A DNA stretch of 64,000 bases from Lumnitzera littorea. Lineage: Eukaryota; Streptophyta; Magnoliopsida; Myrtales; Combretaceae. Shown here piece by piece: positions 22,777 to 34,640 of the stretch; the stretch's first letter is position 1, and each line of letters begins with the position of its first letter. Both the position numbers and the translations under genes were made by a program. The stretch covers positions 72,474,932-72,538,931 of the forward strand of contig JAMXBB010000007.1 in assembly GCA_024138015.1 (NCBI GenBank). Reading direction: 5' to 3'. Below the pieces are notes generated by a model that saw nothing but the letters and a program-made list of their open reading frames with translations, ran no database searches and was not told the DNA's origin.

Positions 22777-23010
22777 ATGTCTTGCAACTAAATAATACTT
22801 AGCCTATGAAACAAACTAAAAATCCTATAAAATAAAGTGCTACATAATTAAATTATTTACAACTCTAAATATTATTTTCCTAAAAGTAATTTGTTTACCT
22901 AAAATATCTATTTTACTTAAAAATCCTACCTTTCTTCACTATTTTCTCTAAATTTTCCATTTTTTTGTACTTTTCTAAATTTTATATTTTTTTCTTCTTT
23001 TCTAAATTTG

Positions 23011-24563
23011 GTATAAAAATACCTCCTAAACTTATTAAAGTGTACTTTAAAACCTCTCAAAAAACTTTAACCTATGATATTTTATTAACTAGAAATGGAA
23101 ATATTATTTATGTTGCCAAGTTATTAAAGTTTAGCAAATAATTATAACATTTAAAAATTTAGAGAATTAATCTACATTAAATTAAAAGTTTAAAGGAGTT
23201 ATTTGTAGTTTTCCTATAAATATTAACACGACTATTAAATAAATATGAACATCTTAAAATGGCTTTTACTCTCAATTTAAAATGAAAAACATGCATTCAT
23301 CGTAGTTTTGTGAAATAAAAGTTGTAAATTTACTCATTTGAATGATGAAAAAATAAAATACAACAATTGCAATTGTAAAGCTTCCCAAATGAACAAATAA
23401 ATTGTGAAGTAGTCACATTTTAACTTATTTTGAGCTAATACTCATGATTAAAACAAATTATAATATTCTGTTAATCTAAACTAAGCTAATAACTAAATAA
23501 GGAAACTAATTCGAACATTACTTCATCAGGCAAATTCGGAATAGGTAAGGAAGGTCACAAGATAAGTTTTGATAACAATTTCTTGGAGCCTATTGCAAAA
23601 TATAAAGTACAAATATGATGTTAAGGTATTATACACCCATATTGTAACAATAATTGAATAATACTAATAAATAGAAAATTAATATTATTGCATTTTGCTA
23701 ATGTTAAAGGAAAAAAAAAAAACAACAAAAGTTCAGCTTATAATAAAACCTTAAGACTACACACTAATATGTCTAATCTTATCCTTATCTCTTCTTTTTA
23801 TTTTTTTATTTGGTTAAAACTTTCTTTTTATTTTTACTATCTCATATTTACGTTACTTTCTTTGTTTTTTTTTCCTATCCCTAATCTAGCAAGATATTAA
23901 AACATACAAGTTTTTAGTTTATCATCCAATATATTTAATCAAAGTTACTTAGTACATGATTTTTGTATTTTGTGATAACAATTTTATGATATGATAAAAA
24001 TTTTATTTTGATTATCTAAAACGAAAAGATAAAAAAGAAAAATTAGCATGATCCAATCGAAGGTCAAATGATTTAAATTACAAGAATATTCTCTATTATG
24101 CTTACCAAAGTTTTATATTGTTATAATTAAATATATTACAAATATAAGAACCTTTCAAATTATTACTATTTGTTCTATTAGTATAGTTACAAATTTGACA
24201 TTGATTATGTGTCAGTATAATATTTTACAAGGAGATAAAGGAAAAAAAAAAGATAGGTTTTATAAGGTATCTTATAGCCTGTAGATTTTATGAAGTACAG
24301 AATATAGAGTGGTTCCAATGTACCAAAAATTAAGTTCTGAGTACAAAAATTTTAGAACATCTATACATATAAGATAAGGTATGGTTAAGATATCATACCC
24401 TATCCATCTATACTGGCTCATCCTTAGTAAAGATAACTCAATTATGTTTTCATGTTTTAGTTGAAACCTTTTGATTCCCAAATCAAAATTATTCAGTTAT
24501 TTTTTACTAGTTATGTTTCTAAATAATGGAAAACATCTTAAAATAACAATTTTTCATATAACA
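23011..24563. other. AT-rich DNA, nothing recognised
   Basis: Very AT-rich with long A and T runs. ORFs at 23688-23900 and 24272-24481 have low-complexity, hydrophobic translations with no recognisable domain. This could hold the lost 5' LTR of element E, but nothing in it proves so. Confidence 0.4.
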
Positions 24564-24861
24564 TGTTTGGTTGAGTTTAAAAGAGAGAAATAAAGTAGGT
24601 ATTCTTTCTTTAGCTGGCAAGATAGCTATTTATGGAATTATTATTGTTAATAAAAAAATTATAATTCTTTCTCATGACCAAAGAAATAGTTTTTTACCCA
24701 AAAAAAAAAAATGATAGTTATCACTTGGTTTTTTTGCATATTTTTTTTATCCATAAAACTCTAGCCAATAGTTAACCCTACTTTAGGGTAGGGTATCTTA
24801 GTTTTTTTTTTTTAATATATTTTCAATCCATTGTTAGTATTATTTTAAATACAACCAAACA
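24564..24861. mobile_element. MITE with 19-bp terminal inverted repeats
   Basis: The left terminus TGTTTGGTTGAGTTTAAAA and the complement of the right terminus, TGTTTGGTTGTATTTAAAA, differ at two of 19 bases. The 298-bp body is AT-rich and non-coding. The termini share TTTGGTT with the MITE in the deoxyhypusine synthase intron. No convincing target duplication. Confidence 0.55.
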
Positions 24862-25519
24862 AAATAAAGTTACATCTTTTGTTAATCACGGTTTTTTTTT
24901 TATTTATATTTTCATTGTGATTCACTTCAAGTAACAAAAAAAGAAGTTCAAATAAAAAGAGAAAGAGAAGTCAATAGAGAAATAAATCTGGCAAAAAAAA
25001 AAAAAAAATAGAGAGAAAGAAAGAAAGAAATCGATCAAGAATCACAAAACCATCTTTTGAAATTGGCAATTTTGGAATTTGTTTCATCTTCTTCCTTGCA
25101 AGTTTTTATTATTTTTACACTCTTTCTTCAAATTATTCCCTATTTCTTGTTTTCTTTCTTACTTTCAGCTCTTGTTACTTCAACCTATAGCATCTTAAAA
25201 TTTTGATTAAACTGAGTTAAATTTATTTTAAGATCTAAGGTATGTTGGATTGAACAAAGTAAAAATAGAATTTCGTGATTAAGGTTTATTAGTTTAATGA
25301 AGAGTTAAACAAAGAAAGATAAAGGGTGGAAAAAGGTAAGAATGAATTAAAAAAAAGGAAAAAAACAATTAAAGAGTCAAAATTGAGTGATTAAGAGATA
25401 TTAATTATGAACATATATATATAAGTAAGTGTAAAGAGGCTTCTTTTCTCGTAATTTTTACAAGTTACTTTGATAATAAAGAGAAAGAGGTGAAGGAGGA
25501 TGGATGTATGGAGTAGTTG
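24862..25519. other. AT-rich flank to the left of element B, nothing recognised
   Basis: Low-complexity A- and GA-rich stretches, including (GAAA)n near 25010. The last five bases before B are the left copy of its duplication (ACCAT, 25520-25524). If B inserted into element E, this may be E leader or LTR. Confidence 0.4.
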
Positions 25520-25524
25520 ACCAT

Positions 25525-27956
25525 TATCAAGTCAAGCTTAATTTTTTGGTTTTTATATTTTCCTTATTTTGATTAATATTAAACCTTAACTCATTTAATA
25601 TTAATTATCAATTAGGGAATAAAGAAAATTATAGTTTTCCTTTTAAATTGAAAATCATTTAGAGTCGTCACTTGACTATAATAAAAAAAAGAAATAAGTT
25701 GTGAGCAATTGGTGAATTGTTTACAACTTAGCTACTGATCTTTGGTAAAATTAATTTGAATAAAACCAGAGATTTTAGAATTTAAGGGCTACCTTCTTAA
25801 ATCTTAATAGGTACCACTTTTAATTTTTCGAAATTAGGTTTAGTTTTCAAAATTATCCCTTTTTTTACAAAGCTTATTCACAAATAAATAAAGGAAATTA
25901 TATTTATTTTACAAAAATGAGGAATTTGAGATATAATTTACAAAAATGGGAAAAACAAAATTTTTATGAATTTTACGTCATCCTAAACATGCCTATGTAC
26001 CTGCTAATCGAAATCAAACGTTCGTAATTCATTCCAAAAACTTTAGCATATTAGTTTGTTTTAATTTTGAAAATCCACCAGTTTTATGTTTTTAATCCAT
26101 TTATTTTATTTAAAGAAAATTCTAAAAGGGTCATAAGTTTGGTTTGTTCATGTTTGGAAAATTCTAGAAAAAGTTCTTAATCTTTAGAAATGGTTAATTA
26201 AATTTTACCCTTTTTTTTTTAAAAAAAAAACCTTTTCTAGGTGATAAAATACACTTTTTTCTATCTATTTTTTTCATTTTTTGACAAATTCCTTAGAGAT
26301 AAAAATGCTTTTATTAAAAGAACCCTCTTTTCCCTTTCTTTTTTTATTTTTTATGAATAATCCATAAAAAAATAAAAGAAAATATAACAACTAAAACAAT
26401 AAGACAAAATAAATAATAAAACAAAATGAAATGATCGAACCAAAATAAGGAGTACCAGACCTATTTTTATTTAGAAGCATGCAGGTCAATGAGGCTTGGA
26501 TCTGGTTCGGGTCAATCACCAAGAAATTAGGTTGTGACTAGGGGATGTAAGAACACAAGGACGCTACGGGGGTGATTTAGGGCATCCTTTCGAAAGGGTA
26601 AACACCTTTTCATGTGAATCAAATTGGGGATTGGGGATCTTGTACTAGCACCGTTGTGATTGGGCGTAGTCCATGAGGGTATGCTATGGTGGTGAAGCGG
26701 CAACAGTGGTCGTGTAGTAAGGTTCAGATGTTAGGTAACTATGATTACAAATTGAGGGTAGAGTGGCTATTCACTATATCAGTTTGAGGGTGTAAATGTA
26801 AATGGCGTCAGGTCTGCTCTGGTTGTCTCATATAGGTGTTGTGTGGTATTTAAGGTAGCTAATTGTTTAAGCGAGAGAGAAGGGTCAGGGATGCTGTTGA
26901 TCAGATAGTAAGAGGCTTAAGTGGAGTTGTGCATAGGTAGAAGAGGATATAGGTTCAGGAGCAGGTGCCGCCATATATGTTTAGAGGATGTTGTAGTGCT
27001 TTGCAAGTGGTACAATTAGTTGGGTGCTGTTGGTGTTAGGTTGATGCTGGGTTTGGTGAATGGAGATTTGGTGTTAGGTGCTATTTGGTTGATGTTGTGA
27101 GAGTGGTGGTTGTTATAGTGACTGTTGAGGATGGTGGTTGTATATAGTGCATTATGATTAAGGTAAGAGATGATAAGCAAGTATTCTCTTTGTTTTTTTC
27201 TACTACAACATGATCTTTATTTATAGAACTCCAAATTGAATCTTATAAACAATTCTAGATCACATCAAATCCCCCTACATAGGATTGAATCTAGATTTGA
27301 ATCTTTACAAATCTCCATTTTATCGGATTTAATAATATCATCGTTAGATTTATGATTTTCATCAATTATTTAGTCACAACTCTATTAAATCTATTCAGAA
27401 ACAATAAAAATCTAAGCAGATTTGTCGTTAGATTCAGGTTCTAGAAACCTAATTTTCTTCTTTGTTTATGTTTGTTTCCTTAAAAAACATTGGGAAAGAT
27501 GATGATGAGGGTCATGTGCCATGCGCTCGTTGGAAAAAAAAATTGCTAAACACCTAGGCACACCCGAGCATGGACATAATATGGGCCAGTATGGCCCTAG
27601 TTGCATAATAGGGCTTCTAGCCCTATTGTGAATCAGCCAATCTCTCTCTCTTTTTTAAATTAAATAAATAAGTAACAACACTAAACCTAATCCCAACCTA
27701 AAATTGAACTCTAAATTGACTGAAGCACAATAATTAATTTAAGCCCAAACAAGGTCCAAATATGATTCTTAACCATTAAATTTGACTCTATCTGACCTTA
27801 AAAATGACTTATGGTTAACAATTCGTTCTTAACTTTTCTTTTTTCTTTTTCTCCAATTTTAAATTTTTTATATTTTCCTCAATTTTCTAAAGGACCCTTT
27901 TCTTTTATTAAAAAAAAAAACTCTAAATTACAAGTGGCAAAAATGAGGTATCTACA
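25525..27956 (-). repeat. element B 3' LTR
   Basis: 2432 bp. In element orientation it starts TGTAGATACCTCATTTTTGC (27956) and ends CTTGATA (25525). It is homologous to 55644-58947 along its whole length. A TATA box (TATAAATA) lies at 27225-27218 on the minus strand, and a G-rich (plus strand) transcribed block at 26560-27180. Confidence 0.88.
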
Positions 27957-27971
27957 GTTACTCCTCTTTAT
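27957..27971 (-). other. element B polypurine tract
   Basis: Minus strand reads ATAAAGAGGAGTAAC directly before the 3' LTR start, as expected for the primer of plus-strand synthesis. Confidence 0.65.
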
Positions 27972-28199
27972 GATGAAGTTTAAGTAAAACTTTACCACAA
28001 AGACAAAAGGGACACCATTTCTTCCTTAAGGGTGAATTTGCCTTAAAAAGAGCTACAATTAGTTAGTTATCTTAAGCCTGATCTATTGGGGATTTGGTGA
28101 AGGACATTTCACAATGAAAGGCGGTGCCCTAAGAGCTTACCGAAACATGTGAATGAGTTTCTCCTAAAAAGGTACGATGCCCTAAAACTAACACTAAGT

Positions 28200-28455
28200 G
28201 AAGGGTAGCACACTAAAGGTTCGCAAGAACCCTAAAATGATACTAAAAGGAGGATAACACCCCGTAAATTGGCAAAAATCTTAAAAGATGCCTCATGAAG
28301 GATAGTACCTTTATATATTAGAAAGAACCCTAAAATGATACTTAATGAAGGGTAGTGCCCTTGTGGGCTAGCAAGAACATTATAAGATACCAAAAAAGGG
28401 GTAACTACCCTATAGGCTAGCATAAATTCTGAAAGGGGGTAGCGCTTTATGAGCT
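28200..28455. repeat. tandem array, about 49-bp unit (first block, element B 3' region)
   Basis: Five to six degenerate copies. Starts such as GGGTAGCACACTAAAGG, GGATAACACC, GGATAGTACC and GGGTAGTGCCC occur near 28203, 28252, 28300 and 28349. Each carries a GCTAGCAAGAACCCTAAAA-like core. Confidence 0.8.
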
Positions 28456-28459
28456 AGCT

Positions 28460-28800
28460 AAGGAAATTGATTTAAAACCTAGTAGTACTTTTTTAAGCTA
28501 ACTAAACTAAGCGAAAGTGTCTCTAAGGGACTAGCATCCCTAAATAAGAAGTTAATTTAAAACCTAGTTGCACTTCTATGAGTTGACTGATTTGGGCAGG
28601 AGACTCTCTAAGGAACTAGCAATCCTAAACAAGAAGTTGATTTAAAACCTAGTCGTACTTCTATGAGCTAATTGATCTAGGCAGGAATGTCTCTAAGGGA
28701 TTAATAACCTTAAACAAGAAGTTAATTTAAAACCTAATCATGCTTCTAAAAGTTAACTGATCTAGGCAGGAGCGTCTCTAAGGGATTAGCATACTCCTAG
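28460..28800. repeat. tandem array, 85-bp unit (element B 3' region)
   Basis: Four copies start at 28460, 28546, 28631 and 28716, each with AAGAAGTTGATTTAAAACCT-like sequence and a later GTCTCTAAGGGATTAGCA-like part. The spacing is 86, 85 and 85 bases. Confidence 0.9.
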
Positions 28801-28839
28801 TTGTACACTCTAAGCTGACTAATCTAATTGTACAAGTAA

Positions 28840-29150
28840 AGTACTCCTTGAGCCAACTAAAACCTTATATGAGAAATATGATTCAGGATAGTGCTCTATA
28901 AGCTAGCTAAAACCTTAAAGGAAATATAGATTGGGACAACACTCTATGAGCTGGCCAAAACCCCACATCAGAAATACAAATCGAGATAGCGCTCCATAAG
29001 CTCACTAAAACCCTAAAAGAGATGTGAATCAAGATAGTGCTCCATAAGTTAGCTAGAATCTTAAAAGATTTGTGAATCAAGATAGTACTCTATGAGCTTA
29101 TTAGAACCTTAAAAGATATGGACGAAGGGTAAGTTCCTTAAGAGCTAGCT
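28840..29150. repeat. tandem array, about 48-bp unit (second block, element B 3' region)
   Basis: GATAGTGCTCTATAAGCTAG-like units start near 28886, 28933, 28983, 29031 and 29079, with spacing 47-50. The core AGCTAGCTAAAACCCTAAAA is shared with the first block, so both probably grew from one unit. Weaker copies continue to about 29270. Confidence 0.85.
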
Positions 29151-29274
29151 GAAGCTCTATCAAAAGGAAGAACAAAGGTTAAGTACCCTATGGGTTGATC
29201 AGAAACTTGAGGAAGGTGAGATAGCGTTCCATGATCTAGCTAAGACTCGAGAAGATAAGGGTTAAGTACTTTAC

Positions 29275-30005
29275 AATTGACTACTACCCTAAGGGAATGC
29301 TTAATGCAAATGTAGTGTCTTTAAAGAAACTAACTTATTTTTATGCTAAAATGTATAAAAGCCCTTACCTAACTTTGTTGATAGCTCCTAAATAGTCAAA
29401 CCTTTTCTTAAGAAGTCCAATAAGAACCAACGATTTGGCCTTTTGAAGTTCATTATGATCTTGAAATAGAGCACACAAAGTTCTCCTTAGTGGCGAATTT
29501 AAGGAAAGTAACCCAACATAAGAAACATTGTTGTCATTTAAGTAGAGAGGTCATGTCTTAGATTTCTAGCCCAACACAAATCCTCAAAGTCTTAACTGAT
29601 TTCCCTGTTACCTTTCCCTTGCCAAACGTAGGCTTTTATCCTTAATTAAGTAACACTCATTCGCCATGAGATATTTGCTTTTCCAAATATGGCCTTACCT
29701 TGAAAAATAGAAAACAAATCTCCCTTATTGAGAATGATGAACTGTAATAGAGGATTTGAAGAATTTTTATCAATTGTCATTGTTTCAAACCATGTGTTCA
29801 TTTTCTCTCACGTTTACGGTGTGTGGGGTTTATCTGGATAGAGCAAAGAGTAAGACCTTTGACGGAGAGGGAAAAGTGTTAAGGGTGTTACCCAATGTTA
29901 ACAACCATTAGGGATACCAACTTTGTTTATAGAAAATGAAAATAAAACCACAGTAATGTTAGGATTGATGGCATTTCATGTTACAAGAAAAAATTCCATT
30001 GATTT
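29275..30005 (-). other. element B region between integrase and the repeat arrays, no gene seen
   Basis: No domain or long frame on either strand. It lies downstream of integrase in element orientation and is probably 3' non-coding sequence. Confidence 0.5.
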
Positions 30006-31150
30006 TTATAGGTAGTTCAACTTCACTACATCAGCATTTATAGGGTCCTTTAAATCCAGACCATTCATCTGAGATCAAATTAAAGCCCCTCCAAGCAATA
30101 CCCTTTTTATAATATAAGGACCTTCATAATTTGGCACAAATTTCTCTCTAGAGTCTTGTGCATTAAGAAGAGTCTTTCTCAATGCCATGTCTCCTTCTTT
30201 GAAACTTCATAGTCATACTTTATTGTTAAAAGCTCTAGCCATTTGTTGTTGATAGCATATGTTGTGACATAGGGCTATCAACGTCCTTTCGTCAATTAAA
30301 TCCAACTATTCAATTCACTTCTTTATCAAGTCAACCTCATCCGATTGGGTTTTTGATAGCACTCTAAGAGATGGGATCTTAACTTCTACTGGTAATACCG
30401 CTTTAGTTCTATATACTAGCGAGTAAGGTGTTGCTCTTATCGATGTTCTAATAAAAGTTCGATAGGCCATGAATGCAAATGGAAACATTTCATGCCAATC
30501 TCAATATATGATTACCATCTTTTCAATAATTCTTTTGATATTCTTGTGGGCCACTCTTACAGCCTCATTCATCTGAGGTCGATAGGGAGTATAATTTCTA
30601 TTCTTAAATTGCCGACACAACTCTATCATGAGTTTGTTGTTAAGATTTGTACTATTATTGGTAATAATTGTCTATAAAGTGCCGTACCAAGCCAGAATGT
30701 CCTTCTTGATGAATTTAAGTACTACCCCTTTTGTAATACTCAAGTAAGATGAGGCTTCAACCCACTTACTAGAATAATCGATGGTTACTAGTATGAAACA
30801 ATGACTGTCAGATGCCTTTGGAGTGATTAGGCCAATGATGTCTATACCCCACATCAAAAATGGCCACGACGTATACAGTGTATATAATTCTTAAGGTAGA
30901 GCATTCACTTTATTCGGATAAACCTAGCACAACTGGCAATGCCTGACATGTTTGATATAATCTCCCTCCATAGTTGACCAATAATATTACAGTCTCATGA
31001 TTTTCTTAGTAAGCATATAACTGTTCATATAAAGGCCACATACTTCCTCATGCACTTCTTTCATCAAAACTTCTTCCTCCTTTTCATCTACACATCATAG
31101 GAGTGTACGGTCAAACAATCGTCAATACAAGATGGATTCACTAATTAAGA
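30005..31150 (-). pseudogene. element B integrase (broken)
   Basis: The core is clear: the frame 30857-30672 gives MWGIDIIGLITPKASDSHCF and VTIDYSSKWVEAS, with the first catalytic Asp in GIDIIG. After stops come NRNYTPYRPQMNEAVRVAHK (a PYRPQxNG-like motif with the region of the catalytic Glu), AYRTFIRTSIRATPYSLVY near 30440, and VPNYEGPYIIKRVL near 30110. Phrasing such as GIDxIGxIxPKAS is that of TAT-lineage integrases. It would insert the cDNA into the chromosome. No chromodomain follows. Confidence 0.85.
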
Positions 31151-31159
31151 ACTAGGAGA

Positions 31160-31858
31160 CCAATCTTCTAATCATCTTTTTGTCTTTATTCTCAACCTTA
31201 TTAGGGTATATTCCTTGTTGTAAGAATGTCTTGATATCGTGGTACCAAGGCTTTTCATCATGTGTATCCTTAATTACTAGGCAAAAAGCAGGCTTTTCTT
31301 CGGTTTCAATCTTAAGTGGCTGAATTTCTACTCTACCGGATTTTTGAATCATGGATGCCAAGGTGGCCAAAGCATCAATAGTTGGTTTTGAGTCCTTAGT
31401 ACACATATGAATGTAATTTCTTTAAACCTATCTACTAATTTGACCAAGTACTAGTAATAAGGTACTAATTTGGGGTTCTTCATCTTGTATTCACCTCGTG
31501 CTTGGCTAATGATCAATGAGGAATTTCCATACACTTTTAATTCCTGTATCACCTCATCTAGTGCCATCTCGAGCCCCATAATACATGCCTCATATTCTAC
31601 AATATTATTGATATTTGGGAAAACGAGTCTTACAGCCATCAGGAATTTTGTACCTTTAGGGATATCACTATTGCCCCAATTGCACACCCAAACATGTTAG
31701 CGACTCCATCAAATAACATCTTCCATTTTAAGGGTTTCTCAACTAATTTACTGTTAGAATCATTTTCAGTTACCAAGATATTTTCATTAAGAAATTTGAC
31801 TCACACTTCTTGCAGGGTATCCTTAGGGAGATTCTCTACTAGTTGATCTGTTAAGGGC
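31160..31858 (-). pseudogene. element B second RNase H, archaeal-type (broken)
   Basis: The minus strand gives MLFDGVANMFGCAIGAI near 31720 and, in the frame 31687-31451, FPNINNIVEYEACIMGLEMA and ELKVYGNSSLIISQARGEY. The NNxxEYEA and VYGxS motifs are typical of the extra RNase H of TAT/Ogre elements. It would sit between the usual RNase H and integrase, as here. In VYGNS the usual GDS aspartate has become Asn. A linker frame (31406-31152) leads to integrase. The solo LTR at 31859 separates it from the first RNase H. Confidence 0.8.
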
Positions 31859-34066
31859 TATAGACACCTAATTTTTGCCCCTCTGTAGTTCTAAGTTTTA
31901 TTTTTACAAAAAGGGTCCTAATTCAAAAATAAAAAAAAATTAATAAAAGATAAAAAGATAATAAAAATTAACAAATGATGAAAATACAAAAAAAAAAATA
32001 AGAAAAGAAAAAAATTATTATAAAAAGTTTTATAGATTTTTAGGAAGTAACTTATATAAGGAATAATTAGTTTTAGTGTTAGTTTTAGTTTTAGTTAAAA
32101 AATTTTATTTTAGGAAATCGGATAGTTTAAATATAATTTAATTGAATGGAATATCAAGGCATAGGCCAACGGCCTAACAGGTAAGTATCGAAGTATTTGG
32201 GGTAGATTTAGTTTGAGGTCTTGGGTTTGAGTCTCAGTAGGCACCTATGTTTTTATTTTTCTATCTCTGCAGAAGCGAAATGAAAATGGATCATATCTAA
32301 TTAAATCATATGAATTTAGTTAAATCGAATTTGAATTCATTTGAATCTAGTTTAATTACCGAATCAGATATGATAAGATATGATATGGTTTAGACTATAT
32401 AAACACTCCAGCAGTTGGAAAAAGAAGAACAGAAAACAACAGTGCCAACTCCAGCAATCGGAAAAAGAAAAACAGAAAACAGAAGGCGATCAGCTCCAGT
32501 CCTCGTCCTACGAGCAGCAGGTGATAGCTACACCGACACCAGTGCACAACACACACCATCACCGATGCCAACATACAGCACATGGCCAGCGGAACTCTAA
32601 CACCAACAACACACGACCACACTCCACTGTCTGACTACACTCACGACGTCCACTACACAGTCCATCTATAGAACGCCCATCGTTGTTGCTGCGCTCTGAT
32701 CAATCCATACGCACATAACGTCCAAGCTCCCGCACACAGATCTACCGCCAACTGTAGAGCCATAGCTGATCACCCTCGCGTCCAATCTCCATCAACATCG
32801 ACGTCTACAACAATCTCCTTCAGTGCCATATACGACTTGCTGCTGTAATGCCTAGAAAATCAACACGAGCCGAACAGTAGTTAGGTAGCATCCATATAAG
32901 TTCATTGTGATACTGCAGCAGCTTAAACCCAAGTCCTCATCCACTGTTGACAATCCTTAATGTAACAGCGTCTAAGATCTCTCTCGCTAGCACGCCTTCT
33001 TTTAAAGCGCTCCACATACGGCTAGAATCTCTCGCCTGGTACAAACTCCAGCACGCCACATACACGTCCTTCACGAACCGCACGTCTTGCACACATCCGC
33101 ATGACAGTCAATATGTCAACGTCGGCAGCAATCCAACGCCACTGTCCTTCAACCAAACAAGTTTAAGTTAGATTCTTTTCTTTCTTTTTTCTTTAATTAA
33201 TTGATTAATTAATTATTTATTTATATCATTATTTTTTTTATCCTTAGTTATTTAACATAGATATATACATATGAGTATATTAGTTTAGGAGATTCATTTA
33301 GGTATTAGTTTTATAGATTAAATATATTATATTTTACTGTAGCTAGTTGTTTAATAATTATAATATAGATATATATATAAACTTAGATGTTTTTTTAGTA
33401 TTAAGTTTTTAAGATTACCTCACTTAGCAAATTAATTTATTTTGGAAACAAAAATAATAGATTTTTTTTAAAATAGGATTTTTTGGAGAGGTTCTTAATA
33501 AAATGAAAACACTCCAAAAGTTAGAATCCCTTTAAATTTTTTTTAATAAACCGAATAAATTGATAATAACGTAAACTCGGTCGGTTTTCAAAAATTAAAA
33601 TAAACCAACACACTAAAGTTTTTTGGAGAGAACTACGATCGTCTGATCCCGGCTAGCGAGTACGTAGGCACCTTCGAAACGATGATAAAATACGTAGAAA
33701 CTTAGGTTCTTTTTCTTGTGATTTTTATATTATAATTAGAAGAATAATCCTAATTTCGGTAAATATATAGTGGTACCCGTTAGGGTTTAATAGGTTAGCC
33801 CCCGAATTTAGAACCCTCTAGTTCTTCATTTAAAATTGAAATCAAAGACCGATAGCGAAATCGTAATCAATCCACCCAATTGGTTACGGTTTCTTTTTCT
33901 TTTCTCAACTTCGGTCTGGTGGCGACTCCAAAAATTATTTTGAATAAAAAACCGTAATTTCTCAATTTCTTTAGTCGAGGATTAATATTAAACGAGTTAG
34001 TGTTTAGTATTAATCGAAAAAATAAGAAATTAATTTTAAATAGAAATAAAAAAATCAGGCTCGACA
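31859..34066 (+). mobile_element. solo LTR, Ogre/TAT-type, in element B pol
   Basis: The ends are TATAGACACC and GGCTCGACA. The exact duplication AGGGC flanks it (31854-31858 and 34067-34071). Length 2208 bp. A TATA box TATATAAA lies at 32396-32403, followed by a C-rich G-poor transcribed block (32440-33165). The 3' part holds CTCAACTTCGGTCTGGTGGC at 33903. It is opposite in orientation to its host B, so it is a separate, later insertion of a related family. Small ORFs inside (32380-32634, 33867-34067) show no domain. Confidence 0.9.
32156..32250 (+). other. tRNA-like module in solo LTR 31859-34066
   Basis: Starts AGGCATAGGCCAACGGCCTA and carries B-box-like GGGTTTGAGTCTC at about 32224. It lies 297 bases inside the LTR. 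Confidence 0.5.
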
Positions 34067-34071
34067 AGGGC

Positions 34072-34640
34072 TACCCCTTGACTAAACTTTGATTCACATA
34101 CATGATGTCAAATTCTGATAGTAACATCTGCCACTTCGAGATTCTATCTATTAGGGTTGGTATCTTTGCTAAATACTTCAAGGGGTCATGTTATGTAATC
34201 AACTCGATCTAGTAGTAGAATATATATTGTCTGAGCTAGTACATGACCTAAACCAATGCATAATATGTTCTTTTAATTTTCGAGTATTTTTCCTCCCCCT
34301 TTGTAAATTTCTTGCTCAAATAATAAACAACTCTCTTTTTCCCTTCCTCATCCTTCTGGCCAAGTATACATCCCATAGATTTGGGTAGTATAGTAAGGTA
34401 TAAGAATAACTGCTTCCTAGGTTTAGGGGCTACTAATACTGGAGGATTCATGAGATATTCCTTAATTTTCATGAAGGCTTCTATGCATTCCTCATCCCAA
34501 TTAACACTAGCATTCTTCTTCAACAACTTGAATATAGGGTGACATTTATCTGTTAGCTGAGATATAAATCGTGCTATGTAATTCAAACGACCCAACAAAC
34601 CTCTCACTTCCTTAAGCGTGCGTGGAGGGGGAATGTTAAT
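34072..34640 (-). pseudogene. element B first RNase H and RT thumb (broken)
   Basis: An open frame 34607-34248 reads MRGLLGRLNYIARFISQLTD, then FKLLKKNASVNWDEECIEAF, then PRKQLFLYLTILPKSMGCIL and KRVVYYLSKKFTKGEEKYS. This is the TAT-type RNase H, where the usual LYLAV/S block has drifted. The reading continues past a stop to SEFDIMYV near 34105 and is then cut by the solo LTR at 34066. Confidence 0.85.

Larger units (their letters stand above)
6599..23010 (-). mobile_element. solo LTR F of an Ogre/TAT-type retrotransposon, split by three insertions
   Basis: Native LTR sequence remains at 6599-7239, 11896-12410, 18762-19283 and 22030-23010, about 2.66 kb in all, matching the 2.2-2.7 kb of related LTRs here. 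Homology to the other minus-strand LTRs (25525-27956, 55644-58947, 49900-52075) can be followed block by block: CTTGATTTTT end, AATATTAAA block, GAGTCATTACCC block, a TATA box at 19083-19090, and the GTACTTTTCTAAA block near 22966. The 5' terminus is lost: similarity stops at about 23010, some 70 bases before the expected end. No internal domain lies next to either side, so it is solo or truncated. Confidence 0.7.

Noticed and set aside
23688..24481. ORFs of 70 and 69 codons
   Set aside because: Hydrophobic low-complexity translations from AT-rich DNA; no support for a gene.
28200..29150. CRISPR array
   Set aside because: The units are contiguous degenerate tandem repeats without unique spacers, in a plant retrotransposon.
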